The notes: a model not told the origin generated them from the sequence alone. DNA of 64,000 nt from Azorhizobium doebereinerae UFLA1-100 (GCF_000473085.1 NZ_AXBA01000034.1:541-64540); one strand, 5' to 3'. Shown: positions 14,936 through 23,064, counted from the stretch's first letter. Numbers and translations are program-made.

Positions 14936-15616
14936 ATGGCCAACATCCAATTCTACATGACGCCCGGCTCGTGTTCCACGGGCATCCATGTCCTGTTGGA
15001 GGAGGTGGAGGACGTGTTCGAGGTCACGGTGGTGAACCTGCCGGCGGGCGACCAATTCAAGCCCGACTATGTCGCGATCAATCCAAAATCGACAATCCCG
15101 ACACTGGTGCGCCGCGACGGCACCGCGCTGACCGAGGTGCCGGCCATCGCCTTCTGGCTGGCCCGCACCCACCCGCGCGCCGGCCTGTGGCCGCAGGATG
15201 CCGAGCGCGAGGCGCGGCTGATCGAGGCCATGGCCTATATGGCCGCTACCGTGCACGGCCAGGGTTTCGCGCGCATCTTCGCCACCGCCACCTTCGCCCG
15301 CAATCCCGCCGACCATCCCGCGGTGCAGGCGCTGGGCCGGGATATCGTGCGCCAGGGCTTTGCCGTGCTGGCGGCGGCGCTGGGCGACAAGCCCTATCTC
15401 GATGACGGATTCTGCGCCGCCGACCCTATCCTGTTCTATCTGGAATTCTGGGCGGACAAATTGGGCATGGCGCTGCCCGAGGCCATCGCGGGCCATTACC
15501 GGCGCATGCTGGCACGGCCCGCCGTGCAACGGGTGCTGCGGGAGGAGGGCTACAATCTGGCCACCCTCGGCAATGTTGCCATCCTTGGCGCGGAAGCAGC
15601 GGCGGCGATGGCATGA
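14936..15616 (+). CDS. Glutathione S-transferase family protein
   Basis: The 226-residue protein has the GST thioredoxin-like N-domain: FYMTPGSCSTGIHVLLEE, with Ser/Cys at the beta-class catalytic region and the cis-Pro motif in KSTIPTLV, then a helical C-domain with FCAADPILFYLEFW. GST genes occur beside nif genes in several diazotrophs, but the substrate here is unknown. The ATG at 14936 follows AAAGGAG. Its stop overlaps the next ATG (ATGA). Confidence 0.88.
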   Translation: MANIQFYMTPGSCSTGIHVLLEEVEDVFEVTVVNLPAGDQFKPDYVAINPKSTIPTLVRRDGTALTEVPAIAFWLARTHPRAGLWPQDAEREARLIEAMAYMAATVHGQGFARIFATATFARNPADHPAVQALGRDIVRQGFAVLAAALGDKPYLDDGFCAADPILFYLEFWADKLGMALPEAIAGHYRRMLARPAVQRVLREEGYNLATLGNVAILGAEAAAAMA

Positions 15617-15969
15617 TCGTCGCGCACGAATCTTGCACCGGTCCGTCCGGTGCCATGGCCGGCGCCCCGGCGGAGAGACAGACGATGAGCGAAATGGTGC
15701 TGGTGGAGGAACGCAACCAGGATGATCTCTCCCGCCTCGCAGGCTGCTATCTCTATACGGACACCAGGCTTTGGCTGGAGGGCCGGACGGTGCATCGCGG
15801 CGAGGGGCCGGCGATCATCGGCCCGGACGGCGTCGAGCGCTGGTACATCCATGGCCGGCACGTGACGCGCGACGTCAGCACCTTCTTCCTCACCCGCCGG
15901 TGGTCGCCGGCCAAGGGGCTCGACACGCCGGAGAAGCTGGCCGCGTTTCAGGCGGAGTTCCTCGTCTGA
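15613..15969 (+). CDS. Nif-region protein of unknown function
   Basis: The 118-residue protein is translationally coupled to the GST gene through an ATGA overlap; Met25 (15685) is an alternative start, after which the sequence looks more structured. The core contains LAGCYLYTDTRLWLEGRTVH and ERWYIHGRHVTRDVSTFFL. No domain is recognised. It ends near the palindrome at 16024. Confidence 0.68.
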   Translation: MIVAHESCTGPSGAMAGAPAERQTMSEMVLVEERNQDDLSRLAGCYLYTDTRLWLEGRTVHRGEGPAIIGPDGVERWYIHGRHVTRDVSTFFLTRRWSPAKGLDTPEKLAAFQAEFLV

Positions 15970-16023
15970 GATGGGGATGGATCCAAAGCACTGGCCAAGT
16001 CCGCCCTGCCTGCCTGAAGCGCA

Positions 16024-16061
16024 CGTTCCGATCGGCCCGGAGGTCTGGACCGATCGGAACG
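16024..16061. terminator. 12-bp palindrome between convergent genes
   Basis: CGTTCCGATCGG (16024-16035) pairs perfectly with CCGATCGGAACG (16050-16061) around a 14-base loop. It lies between the stop at 15969 and the convergent stop at 16099, so it is a likely bidirectional terminator, though no T-tract is present. Confidence 0.55.
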
Positions 16062-16098
16062 GCCCTCGCTGCGGCGCCCCCCGCCGCCGCACGTCTGG

Positions 16099-17781
16099 TC
16101 AATAGACGTCGAGATGGCAGCGCCCGGCGGCCTTCATGCCGTCGAGATAGGCGCGGGCGGCATCCGGCTCACGGTCTCCCTGCTCGACGATGATGTCGAT
16201 GATCGCCTGCTCCACGTCCGCGGCCATGCGCTGGGCGTCGCCGCAGACATAGAGATGGGCGCCGTCGAACAGCCACTCCCACAGCTCCTCGCCATTCTCG
16301 CGCATCAGGTCCTGCACATAGGTCTTGCGCGCGCCGTCGCGCGACCAGGCGAGCGACAGGCGGGTGAGCGTGCCCTGGGCGCGGAAGGCGCGCAGTTCGT
16401 CCTCGTAGAAATAGTCCTCCGCCGCGCGGCGGTGGCCGAAGAACAGCCAGGAGGGGCCGGTCTCGCTGCGCGCCCGGCGCTCCTGCAGGAAGGCGCGGAA
16501 CGGCGCGATGCCGGTGCCGGGGCCGACCATGATGATCGGCGCGTCGCGAGTGTCCGGCAGGCGGAAATGCGGCGCCGGCTGGAGGAAGGCGCGCAAGCGC
16601 GTGCCCACGGGCGCCCGCTCGGCCAGCCAGGAGGAGGCGACGCCCTGGCGCAGGCGCCCGTCGAGCGTGTAGCGCACATGGGCGACGGTGAGCGCCGCCA
16701 CGCCGGGCTGGATGCGGGCGCTGGAGGCGATGGAATAGAGCCGCGGCTGGAGCGGATCGAGGCTCTCGACGAAGGCTTCCGGGTCCGGCCGCACGCCGGG
16801 GAAGCGCTCCAGCGCGCCGAGCACGTCGAGGCTCGCGCCCTCCGGGTCCGCGCCGGATGCGAGGCGTCGGGCGTTCTGCCGCCGCTCCCCGCCGGTGAGG
16901 CAGGCAATCAGCGTGAACAGCGCGTCCGGCGCCGTGCCGAGCGAGACCGAAGTGGTGAGGATGTCGCGCAGCGGGCGGCTGCCGAGGCGCAGGCCGGGCG
17001 GAGCCTGGAGCGCGGCGAGCACCGCATCTACCAGCACCGGGTCGTTCTCGGGATAGATGCCCAGCGTATCGCCTGGCAGGTGCTCGATGCCGCTGCCGGA
17101 CAGATCCAGCTCCACATGCACAGTGGATTTGTCCGAGCCGGCGCGGCTCAACCGACGGCGGGATTTCATGGCCACCAGCACCGGGTTGCCGCGGTCATAG
17201 CCGGGGCGGGTGTCGCGCGGCGGCGGGGCGGCGGCGGCGCGGGCTTTGGCCAGATGGGCGTCGGCGTCGAAGGCGCGTGCGCCGCCGGCGTCCTCGTCCA
17301 GCAGCGCGCGTATCATGCGCGCGGTGTCCTTGCCGCCGGGGGCGCACAGGTCCATGCGCGGCTCGCCGCCGGCGGCGAGGGCGTCCGCATAGGTTTCGCA
17401 GACATAGCCGCACTGGCGGCAGTCCTGCTGCGCCATGGCCGCCATGAGGCGGCGGGGCAGGGGGCGGCCTTCCGCCAGCACCATGCGCTCGGCGAGCGGC
17501 AGGTTCGGCTTGTGCCAGGGGGCAGCGTCCCCGGTGAGCCCGTGGGCGGCGAGCAGCAGGGCCACGTCCGCCTGGGCGGCGGGCGGCAAGGCCGGCAGCG
17601 CCAGCAGGTCGGCCGCCAGCCCCTCCAGCCAGCGGCGCTGGGCCGGAGAGAAGCTCTCGGCCGGCGGCAGCGGGGCGGCATGCCGCACCGCCCCGGCGGG
17701 GGCGAGCGGCAGGGCTAGGCTGCCGGAGGGGGCGGGAACCGGGGTCCCCGCCTGGGGCCAGGGGGTGAGCGAATGGTTCAT
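16099..17781 (-). CDS. CysJ-like diflavin-reductase module with N-terminal 4-Cys Fe-S motif
   Basis: The 560-residue protein carries the FAD/NADPH half of the sulfite-reductase flavoprotein family. It has an FAD-binding LYSIASSA motif, GPGTGIAPFRAFLQERR for NADPH, YVCGDAQRMA and the CysJ-like C-terminus ending in DVY. There is no FMN/flavodoxin domain. Instead, residues 121-146 hold C-x2-C-x3-C-x17-C (CRQCGYVCETY ... CAPGG), the putative Fe-S cluster pattern of PF04060. It likely moves electrons from NADPH to a ferredoxin. With a 2Fe-2S ferredoxin gene just upstream, a route to nitrogenase or cofactor assembly is plausible. Confidence 0.85.
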   Translation of the reverse strand: MNHSLTPWPQAGTPVPAPSGSLALPLAPAGAVRHAAPLPPAESFSPAQRRWLEGLAADLLALPALPPAAQADVALLLAAHGLTGDAAPWHKPNLPLAERMVLAEGRPLPRRLMAAMAQQDCRQCGYVCETYADALAAGGEPRMDLCAPGGKDTARMIRALLDEDAGGARAFDADAHLAKARAAAAPPPRDTRPGYDRGNPVLVAMKSRRRLSRAGSDKSTVHVELDLSGSGIEHLPGDTLGIYPENDPVLVDAVLAALQAPPGLRLGSRPLRDILTTSVSLGTAPDALFTLIACLTGGERRQNARRLASGADPEGASLDVLGALERFPGVRPDPEAFVESLDPLQPRLYSIASSARIQPGVAALTVAHVRYTLDGRLRQGVASSWLAERAPVGTRLRAFLQPAPHFRLPDTRDAPIIMVGPGTGIAPFRAFLQERRARSETGPSWLFFGHRRAAEDYFYEDELRAFRAQGTLTRLSLAWSRDGARKTYVQDLMRENGEELWEWLFDGAHLYVCGDAQRMAADVEQAIIDIIVEQGDREPDAARAYLDGMKAAGRCHLDVY

Positions 17782-17867
17782 GGCGCCTTACCCCATGGGG
17801 CGGGACGTGCCGTCGCGGCGCGGCGGCGATGAGGATCGAGTGCCATGACGCGCCCCTCCGCGATGCG

Positions 17868-18095
17868 TCAGGCGGCAGCGGCCGTGCTTGCCGCCTTCAG
17901 CCCATCCAGCGCGTCGGGCGGGATACGGAACACGCCCCGGCCGCCGGCGAGCGCCTGATAGGTGTCGCCGGCATTGTCGCTGAGGAAGTTGAACCACTCC
18001 TGCGGGTTGAGCGGCGAGGGACGCTCGCCGATCTCCACCACCGAGCCGTTGGGGACGAAACGCACGTGAATGATGACGTTGGTGTTGGTGGTCAT
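17868..18095 (-). CDS. Small nif-region protein of unknown function
   Basis: The 75-residue protein starts MTTNTNVIIHVRFVPNGSVV. The NPQEWFNFLSDNAGDTYQAL part is probably helical and the tail is Ala-rich. It has no Cys. It lies between the 2Fe-2S ferredoxin and the flavoprotein reductase on the same strand. I do not recognise a family. Confidence 0.68.
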   Translation of the reverse strand: MTTNTNVIIHVRFVPNGSVVEIGERPSPLNPQEWFNFLSDNAGDTYQALAGGRGVFRIPPDALDGLKAASTAAAA

Positions 18096-18186
18096 GGGTC
18101 CACTCCGTCTGCTGGGGGTCGGATGAGCGGATCGCCCGGGCTGGCGGAGGTCCGGGCGGTCTATGAATGTGTGAGAGACGGATTCT

Positions 18187-18215
18187 TCCGATCAGGTCGT
18201 TTCAACCTGATCGGA
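18187..18215. repeat. 11-bp perfect inverted repeat between ferredoxin and next gene
   Basis: TCCGATCAGGT (18187-18197) and ACCTGATCGGA (18205-18215) flank a 7-base loop. It lies 47 bp downstream of the ferredoxin stop on the minus strand. No T-tract is present, so it may be an mRNA-stabilising hairpin, weak terminator or operator. Confidence 0.5.
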
Positions 18216-18262
18216 TCCGGCTCCACGTGCGCGGGCGGCACACGCGGCCGATGACCGATGGC

Positions 18263-18565
18263 TCAGAAGCCGGCGTCCAGAAGCTCGACCTTGATGTTCT
18301 CGGTACCGAGCACCTTGGCCTGGCAGGCGAGGCGGGACTTCGAGCCGACGCCGACGATGGTGTCGAGCTTCTCGTTCTCCTCGCGGGCGATCTTGGAGAC
18401 GCCCTTGCGCCCTTCCACCAGGGAGATGTGGCAGGAGCCGCACGAGGCATTGCCCTCGCACTTGTGGGGGATCTCGATGTTGCCGCTGCGCAGCACGTCG
18501 AGCAGGCTCATGCCTTCCGACGCTTCGATGACCGTGCCTGACGGCATGACTGTGACTGTGGACAT
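18263..18565 (-). CDS. 2Fe-2S ferredoxin
   Basis: The 100-residue protein has the plant/Isc-type ligand pattern C36-x5-C42-x2-C45 and C81 (KCEGNASCGSCHISL; RLACQAKV). It starts at the ATG at 18565, giving a typical ferredoxin N-terminus (MSTVTVMPSGTVIEASEGMS). It likely carries electrons in the nif electron chain, perhaps reduced by the flavoprotein encoded two genes downstream. Confidence 0.92.
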   Translation of the reverse strand: MSTVTVMPSGTVIEASEGMSLLDVLRSGNIEIPHKCEGNASCGSCHISLVEGRKGVSKIAREENEKLDTIVGVGSKSRLACQAKVLGTENIKVELLDAGF

Positions 18566-18769
18566 GGTACCGCTCCTTGGATTGGAGTTTGCAGGCAAAG
18601 CCATGCCTGTCCCGGCCAGCCCGCGGCGCGGACGGGACGGGTTCGGACCTGGCTCCGGTTTGAGAGACGGGAGGACCCACGGGGAGACTGTGCTCCGAGG
18701 GGCCCCGGCTCCAAGCGTTCAAGGGCGCCCCGCGCCGTGCCGCCGCAGCGGCCGGGCGCGTGGCCGGCC

Positions 18770-20011
18770 CTAATAGATGGCCGCTCCCGCGCCCACGTTG
18801 ATGGAGGATTCCTTCATCGTCTCGACGATGAAGGCGATCTGGTCCTCGCTCAGATGGGTGTGGAAGGGCAGGGCGACCGCGCGGTCGGAGACCTTCTCGG
18901 TCACCAGATAGTCGCCGCGGCGATAGCCGAGATCGAAATAGTGCCGCTGCAGATGCAGCGGATGGCAATAGGCCGCCGCCTCCACCTGTTCCACCTTCAG
19001 GTCCTCGACGATGGAGTCGCGGCTGGACCGCGAGAAGCGGTTGCCCAGGTGGACGAGATAGAGAAACCAGTTCACCTCGGTCACGTCCGGCCCCACGTAG
19101 GGGTCCTTGATCCCTTCGAAGGATTTGACGTGCTTGTAATAGAGGTGCTCCGTGGAGCGCCGCCGCTCCAGGATCTCGTCGACGCGCTTCAGCTGCGCGA
19201 GGCCGAGGGCGGCGGAGATGTCGCTGATGCCGGCCTGGAACGGCGCGGTGCCGCTGACCACCACGGATGACCGCTCCTCCAGCCGGTGGGAGCGGTGCCG
19301 GCGGATGGCCACGGCGAGGTCGATGTCGTCCGTCACCACCATGGCGCCCTCGCCGCAGGTCAGCGGGAAAGGCTGGGAGAAATCGAACACCGAGGCATCG
19401 CCGAAGGTGCCCACCAGGGCGCCTGCGTAGCGCGAGCCGATGGCCTCGGTGGAATCCTCGATGAGCCGCAGGTTGTGCTTCGTGACCAGCGCGCGCAGGC
19501 CGTTCCACGGCGCCGGATGGCCGTTGACGTTGGCCGCGAGGATCGCCTTGGTCTGCGGCGTGATGCGCGGCTCGACCTTCTCCGGCACCAGCGTTCCGGC
19601 CCAATAGTCGATGTCGGCGAACACCGGCCGCGCGCCCGAAAGGCTGATGGCGTGGGCGGTCTCGCGGAAGGAATAAGGCGAGGCGATCACCTCGTCGCCG
19701 GGGCCGATGCCATAGGCCTTCAGCGCCAGCAGCAGGCCCAGCGTGCCGCTCGGCACCGCCACCGCATGCTGCCGGCCGAGATACTCCGCGAAGGCGGCTT
19801 CGAAGGCGGCGACCGTCGGCCCGCCGGACAGGCGCGGCGCGCGCAGTGCGGCGTCCACGGCGGCCAGCTCCACGCCGCTGATGTCCGGGTCGGACAGCGG
19901 GATGAAGCTGCTGTCCACCTCCTCCAGGGAGGCTTCCGGGCCGAGCGCGTCCGCGCGCAATTCGTCGGCGTCGATCAGCGGCAGGTCGGAGATGAGTGCC
20001 GGCTCAGTCAT
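18770..20011 (-). CDS. DegT/DnrJ-family protein lacking the PLP-binding lysine
   Basis: The 413-residue protein matches sugar aminotransferases of the DegT/DnrJ/EryC1/StrS family: VPSGTLGLLLALKAYGIGPGDEVI, ASPYSFRETAHAI and LIEDSTEAIGSRYAG. In the segment VFDFSQPFPLTCGEGAM the residue that aligns with the Schiff-base Lys (five before GEG) is Phe215. Transaminase activity is therefore unlikely. It may be a non-catalytic PLP-fold protein or use another chemistry, as relatives with His at this position do. The first 35 residues are an acidic extension. It overlaps the next upstream gene by four bases and lies in the nifB downstream block. Confidence 0.85.
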   Translation of the reverse strand: MTEPALISDLPLIDADELRADALGPEASLEEVDSSFIPLSDPDISGVELAAVDAALRAPRLSGGPTVAAFEAAFAEYLGRQHAVAVPSGTLGLLLALKAYGIGPGDEVIASPYSFRETAHAISLSGARPVFADIDYWAGTLVPEKVEPRITPQTKAILAANVNGHPAPWNGLRALVTKHNLRLIEDSTEAIGSRYAGALVGTFGDASVFDFSQPFPLTCGEGAMVVTDDIDLAVAIRRHRSHRLEERSSVVVSGTAPFQAGISDISAALGLAQLKRVDEILERRRSTEHLYYKHVKSFEGIKDPYVGPDVTEVNWFLYLVHLGNRFSRSSRDSIVEDLKVEQVEAAAYCHPLHLQRHYFDLGYRRGDYLVTEKVSDRAVALPFHTHLSEDQIAFIVETMKESSINVGAGAAIY

Positions 20012-20328
20012 GGCTTCACCTGTCGCGCGGCCACCACGATGCCGGTGGCGCGGGCGGGATCGGTTGTGAGCTGGACGCAATGGTCGGCGGCATCCAGCAG
20101 ATGCACGTCGAAGCGCGGAAAGGCGCGGTAGGGCTCCTCGCTCACGTCGGAAGCGTCGCAGCGCGACCACGACAGGTGCGGAAACCGACCGCGCAATGTC
20201 GCGATCACGCCGCTGTCCACTTCCGGGGCGGACAGGATTTTCTCGATCTCCGCGAAGTCTGTCTCAGCCAGCGCCATGTCCGTGACCCAGGGGTTGAAGG
20301 GCTCCAGCTTGGAATGATGCAAATTCAT
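20008..20328 (-). CDS. Nif-region protein of unknown function
   Basis: The 106-residue protein starts MNLHHSKLEPFNPWVTDMAL. It contains GRFPHLSWSRCDASDVSEEP and FDVHLLDAADHCVQLTTDP, suggesting an alpha/beta fold. Both ends overlap neighbours by four bases, which places it firmly in the operon. No family is recognised with confidence. Confidence 0.72.
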   Translation of the reverse strand: MNLHHSKLEPFNPWVTDMALAETDFAEIEKILSAPEVDSGVIATLRGRFPHLSWSRCDASDVSEEPYRAFPRFDVHLLDAADHCVQLTTDPARATGIVVAARQVKP

Positions 20329-20684
20329 TGCCAGAAGGTCCGCTCAGGGTCGAGATTGAGTTCTTCCAACAGGTCTGCCATGCGGTCATGGATGCTGTGA
20401 AGGCTCCAGCGGTTGGCCTCGTGGTCCTTCGCGAACAATTGCCAACGGCCACTGTCGGGTTCGTGCACGAGAAGCGCCACGTCGATGATGCCGCCTTCGG
20501 GATCGACCTTGCGCGAGCAGCACGGGCTGGTGATGCGGTAGCCGCCCTCGGCCCGCTCCACGCTGGGCGAGACGTAGCGGTAGCGCTTGCGGCGCGCGAT
20601 GGCGCGCTCGATGCGCTTGCGGTCCAGGTCATTGGGATGGGCCGCCGGACGCCCGGCCAGGGCCATCACCGCTGCGGAACTCAT
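20325..20684 (-). CDS. Nif-region protein, possibly DUF3024-like
   Basis: The 119-residue protein starts at the ATG at 20684. A basic segment (DRKRIERAIARRKRYRYVSP) is followed by TSPCCSRKVDPEGGIIDVAL and GRWQLFAKDHEANRWSLH, which resembles DUF3024 proteins. The identification is tentative. It is probably co-transcribed with nifZ upstream (gap 97 bp) and overlaps the next gene by four bases. Confidence 0.65.
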   Translation of the reverse strand: MSSAAVMALAGRPAAHPNDLDRKRIERAIARRKRYRYVSPSVERAEGGYRITSPCCSRKVDPEGGIIDVALLVHEPDSGRWQLFAKDHEANRWSLHSIHDRMADLLEELNLDPERTFWQ

Positions 20685-20781
20685 CGCCGGTTCCCTTTCC
20701 GGGGCGCGCCGGCCCCGCTCATGCGCGGGACAGGCCGCCGCCTCTTCGATCCCTCGCCTCCGGCAGATTCGCCGGGACGGG

Positions 20782-21030
20782 TCAGAGCGGGGAGATCTCC
20801 TCCTCAAGGCACCCCACCACCAGATTCTCGCCGAATTCCACCAGATAGACCGGCATGTTCGCTTCCGTGTGCGTGCCCACCTGGACGATCTCGCCGAGGC
20901 CGCCGGCGCGCACCAGCAGGGCTTCCAGCGGCGCCTGCGGGAAGGAGCCGTCATTGACGAGGTCTATGGCCGCCTTGACGCGCTGGCCCCATTCGTATTT
21001 CGGCAGTCTGGGTTCGAACACGGCGCTCAC
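20782..21030 (-). CDS. Second NifZ-domain protein
   Basis: The 82-residue protein starts with GTG at 21030, overlapping the nifZ stop (GTGA). It repeats the NifZ SH3-like pattern: YEWGQRVKAAIDLVNDGSFP, LLVRAGGLGEIVQVGTHTEA and VYLVEFGENLVVGC. In Azotobacter the single NifZ protein is longer and appears to hold two such units; here they are separate, translationally coupled genes. NifZ assists P-cluster formation in the MoFe protein. Confidence 0.82.
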   Translation of the reverse strand: MSAVFEPRLPKYEWGQRVKAAIDLVNDGSFPQAPLEALLVRAGGLGEIVQVGTHTEANMPVYLVEFGENLVVGCLEEEISPL

Positions 21031-21332
21031 TCCGGCAGGGGAAGGTCGATGTCTTCGCGCGACACCACGGGGTCCAGCTCCTTGCGCTTCATGCCCACGC
21101 GGTTGCCGCTCTCCATGAATTCGACGCCGTAGATGTAGAATTGCTGGAGGAAGGTTCCGATGCTGACCACGTAGCCCTCCTCGCCCTTCTTCGCGAGCAC
21201 GTCGCCGATCTCCTTGCCGGCATAGGTGCCGTCGTTGCGGATGGTGCGCTTGGCGCGCACCTTCTCGCCGAAGGAGAAGAAGGGCGGCGCGGTGATCTCC
21301 ACCACGTCGCTGTCGCGCACAATGTTGCTCAT
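21027..21332 (-). CDS. nifZ: Nitrogen fixation protein NifZ
   Basis: The 101-residue protein has the NifZ signature FFSFGEKVRAKRTIRNDGTY, VLAKKGEEGYVVSIGTFLQQ and YGVEFMESGNRVGMKRKEL. NifZ is needed for full P-cluster maturation of the MoFe protein. Its ATG overlaps the stop of the LRV gene, and its stop overlaps the start of the second NifZ-domain gene. Confidence 0.95.
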   Translation of the reverse strand: MSNIVRDSDVVEITAPPFFSFGEKVRAKRTIRNDGTYAGKEIGDVLAKKGEEGYVVSIGTFLQQFYIYGVEFMESGNRVGMKRKELDPVVSREDIDLPLPE

Positions 21333-22102
21333 CGGGGGCTCCCCATGGTTTGGCCGTGCGGCATGGCGAGGCGCGCCCGCGCCGCCTCCCGCACCAGAGA
21401 GTCGCTGTCCTCGGCGAGGTCGTGGATGTCTTCCACCGCGCTCTGGCTCGCCACCTCGTAGCGCACCCGCCAGTCCGGATCTTGCTTGAGGCGGGCCAGG
21501 AGATCCGGCGACAGGCGCCGCGCCACCTCCAGCCGCACCGTGGCGTCGGCATCGCCCGCCATGCGCAGCAGCCAGTCGCGGGGCAGGCGCTGGGCCACCA
21601 CGCGGCGCACCTCCGGCTCGGCGTCCTCGACCATCCGCGCCAGCAGAGCCGGGGTGACGCGCCGGGCGATGACGAGGCGCACGTAATAATCCGGATCGCT
21701 CATCATGGGGACGAGCTCGGGATCGTCCAGCAGTGAGACGATGCGGATGCGCACTTCGCGGTGCGGATCGGTGCGCAGCCGCAGGATCAGCCGCTTGGGC
21801 AGCCGCCGCGCCGCGTTCCAGCGCACCGTCTCCTCGGGGTCGTCGAGCAACGGCGGCAGCAGGAATGCCGTGGCATGCTTGGCGGCGATCGCCCGCACCT
21901 CGAAATGCGGGTGGGACACATAGCTGTTGGCCTGGCCGGGGTTCCAGTTGAAGAAGCGGTCGATGCGGCGGGCGTATCGGTCGTGCACGCAGGCATGCTT
22001 CAGCCGGCACAGGCCGGCGGCGCGCAGCTCCAGGTGGGTGCAGGACGCGCAGTCGATGTCGTTGCCCAGCCAGTCGCAGGCTTCGTCGATGTCATCCGTC
22101 AT
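21329..22102 (-). CDS. LRV (leucine-rich variant) repeat protein with 4Fe-4S motif
   Basis: The 257-residue protein has an N-terminal Cys cluster (C18, C21, C32, C38 in DCASCTHLEL...GLCRLKHAC, plus C9). About eight roughly 24-residue LRV repeats follow (DPEETVRWNAARRLP, DPHREVRIRIVSLL, DPDYYVRLVIARRV, DAEPEVRRVVAQRL, DADATVRLEVARRL). This is the architecture of the Azotobacter nif-linked LRV protein, whose 4Fe-4S role remains unclear. It overlaps nifZ by four bases and the TPR gene by eleven. Confidence 0.93.
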   Translation of the reverse strand: MTDDIDEACDWLGNDIDCASCTHLELRAAGLCRLKHACVHDRYARRIDRFFNWNPGQANSYVSHPHFEVRAIAAKHATAFLLPPLLDDPEETVRWNAARRLPKRLILRLRTDPHREVRIRIVSLLDDPELVPMMSDPDYYVRLVIARRVTPALLARMVEDAEPEVRRVVAQRLPRDWLLRMAGDADATVRLEVARRLSPDLLARLKQDPDWRVRYEVASQSAVEDIHDLAEDSDSLVREAARARLAMPHGQTMGSPR

Positions 22103-22625
22103 CGTCCTGCTCCGCTCGGTCGAGGATGTCGAGCAGCACGCGTGCGCCGATCTTATCGGTGGGGTCGAGCTGCAGGAGCTTGGTGGCGGCGGCCCGCCCC
22201 TCGTCCAGCTCGCCGAGGCGCATCTGGAGATAGGCATAGCCCTTCAGGCTGAAGAGGAAGAAGCGGGGCTTCAGGCTCTCATAGCGGCCGAACGCGGCGT
22301 CGGCGGCGCGCACCTCGCGCCAGTCCGTGGCGAAGTTGTTGTCGCGAGCTGCTTTGGTGATGCATTGTCTGGCCACGTCGAGTGCCTCCGCGAGGCGGCC
22401 CTTGTAGAAATAGAAGCGATAGAGGCCGATGAGCACCGCGGCGTGGCCGGGGGCGATCGCCTCGGCCTGCCGCAGATGCGCTTCGGCCACCGGGCCGTTG
22501 GCATAGGACAGGCTCGCCGCCGTGAGGTGGTGCTCGGCCGCCGGCGGCAACCCTCCACCAAGGAGGGCATCCGCCAGGATAGCTTGATCAAGCCCCGCGT
22601 CAGGCATGTGACGAGCCGCATCCAT
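22092..22625 (-). CDS. TPR-type nif-region protein (paralogue of the gene at 4984)
   Basis: The 177-residue helical protein has TPR-like units (AHLRQAEAIAPGHAAVLIGL, KGYAYLQMRLGELDEGRAAA) ending in LLQLDPTDKIGARVLLDIL. It resembles the TPR protein at 4984-5466 over most of its length, with shared LYRFYFYKGRLAEA and DWREVRAADAAFG segments. It is in the nifB operon, between the A-type carrier and the LRV gene. A protein-binding role in nitrogenase assembly is inferred. Confidence 0.75.
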   Translation of the reverse strand: MDAARHMPDAGLDQAILADALLGGGLPPAAEHHLTAASLSYANGPVAEAHLRQAEAIAPGHAAVLIGLYRFYFYKGRLAEALDVARQCITKAARDNNFATDWREVRAADAAFGRYESLKPRFFLFSLKGYAYLQMRLGELDEGRAAATKLLQLDPTDKIGARVLLDILDRAEQDDDG

Positions 22626-22643
22626 GGGTGGTCCCGCGCCGGC

Positions 22644-22973
22644 TCAGCTCAGCGGCGTCGGCGCCGCGTGCGAACTGCACGTGGTGGCCTTGGGGTCGCG
22701 GAACACAAGGCCGGTCTGCGCGGCGGTGTCGGCAAAGTCGATGGTGACGCCATCCAGAAGCAGACGGCTCTCGGCGGGCAGGAACAGGCGCACGCCGTTG
22801 CGCTCCACCACGGCATCGCCGCTCGCCGGGGTGCGGCTCACGCTGATCTCGGCGGAAAGGCCCGAGCAGCCGCCGGGGCTCAGCACCAGGCGGAAGCCGC
22901 TGGCGGCATCGCCATCCGCGCGCAGCATGAGGCGGATGAACTTCTCCGCCGACGGTGTCATCTCGAAATTCAT
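22644..22973 (-). CDS. A-type (HesB/IscA-like) protein with reduced Cys set
   Basis: The 109-residue protein has the HesB/IscA fold: FRLVLSPGGCSGLSAEI with Cys36, then LLLDGVTIDFADTAAQTGLVF. The usual C-terminal C-x-C is reduced to a single Cys99 (KATTCSSH), so cluster binding may be altered or need a partner. The second A-type gene at 27885 keeps the full set. Both lie in nif operons, so this copy may be a specialised carrier for NifB-dependent clusters. Confidence 0.85.
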   Translation of the reverse strand: MNFEMTPSAEKFIRLMLRADGDAASGFRLVLSPGGCSGLSAEISVSRTPASGDAVVERNGVRLFLPAESRLLLDGVTIDFADTAAQTGLVFRDPKATTCSSHAAPTPLS

Positions 22974-23064
22974 GGCTGTCTCCTCAGGCCGGCGGCATCG
23001 CTGTTGGGACGGATGCCGCTTGGTTTCGCTCGATCCGGCGCCCGCACCGCTGGGGCGTGGCCAA

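Noticed and set aside
15622-15637. GCGCACGAATCTTGCA as a sigma-54 promoter for the gene at 15613
   Set aside because: The -24 GG is replaced by GC... and the gene is already coupled to the GST gene by an ATGA overlap; too weak to report.
18770-20011. Possibility that the DegT-like gene is a pseudogene
   Set aside because: The frame is intact, the fold motifs are kept and both gene boundaries overlap or fit the operon; only the catalytic Lys is replaced.
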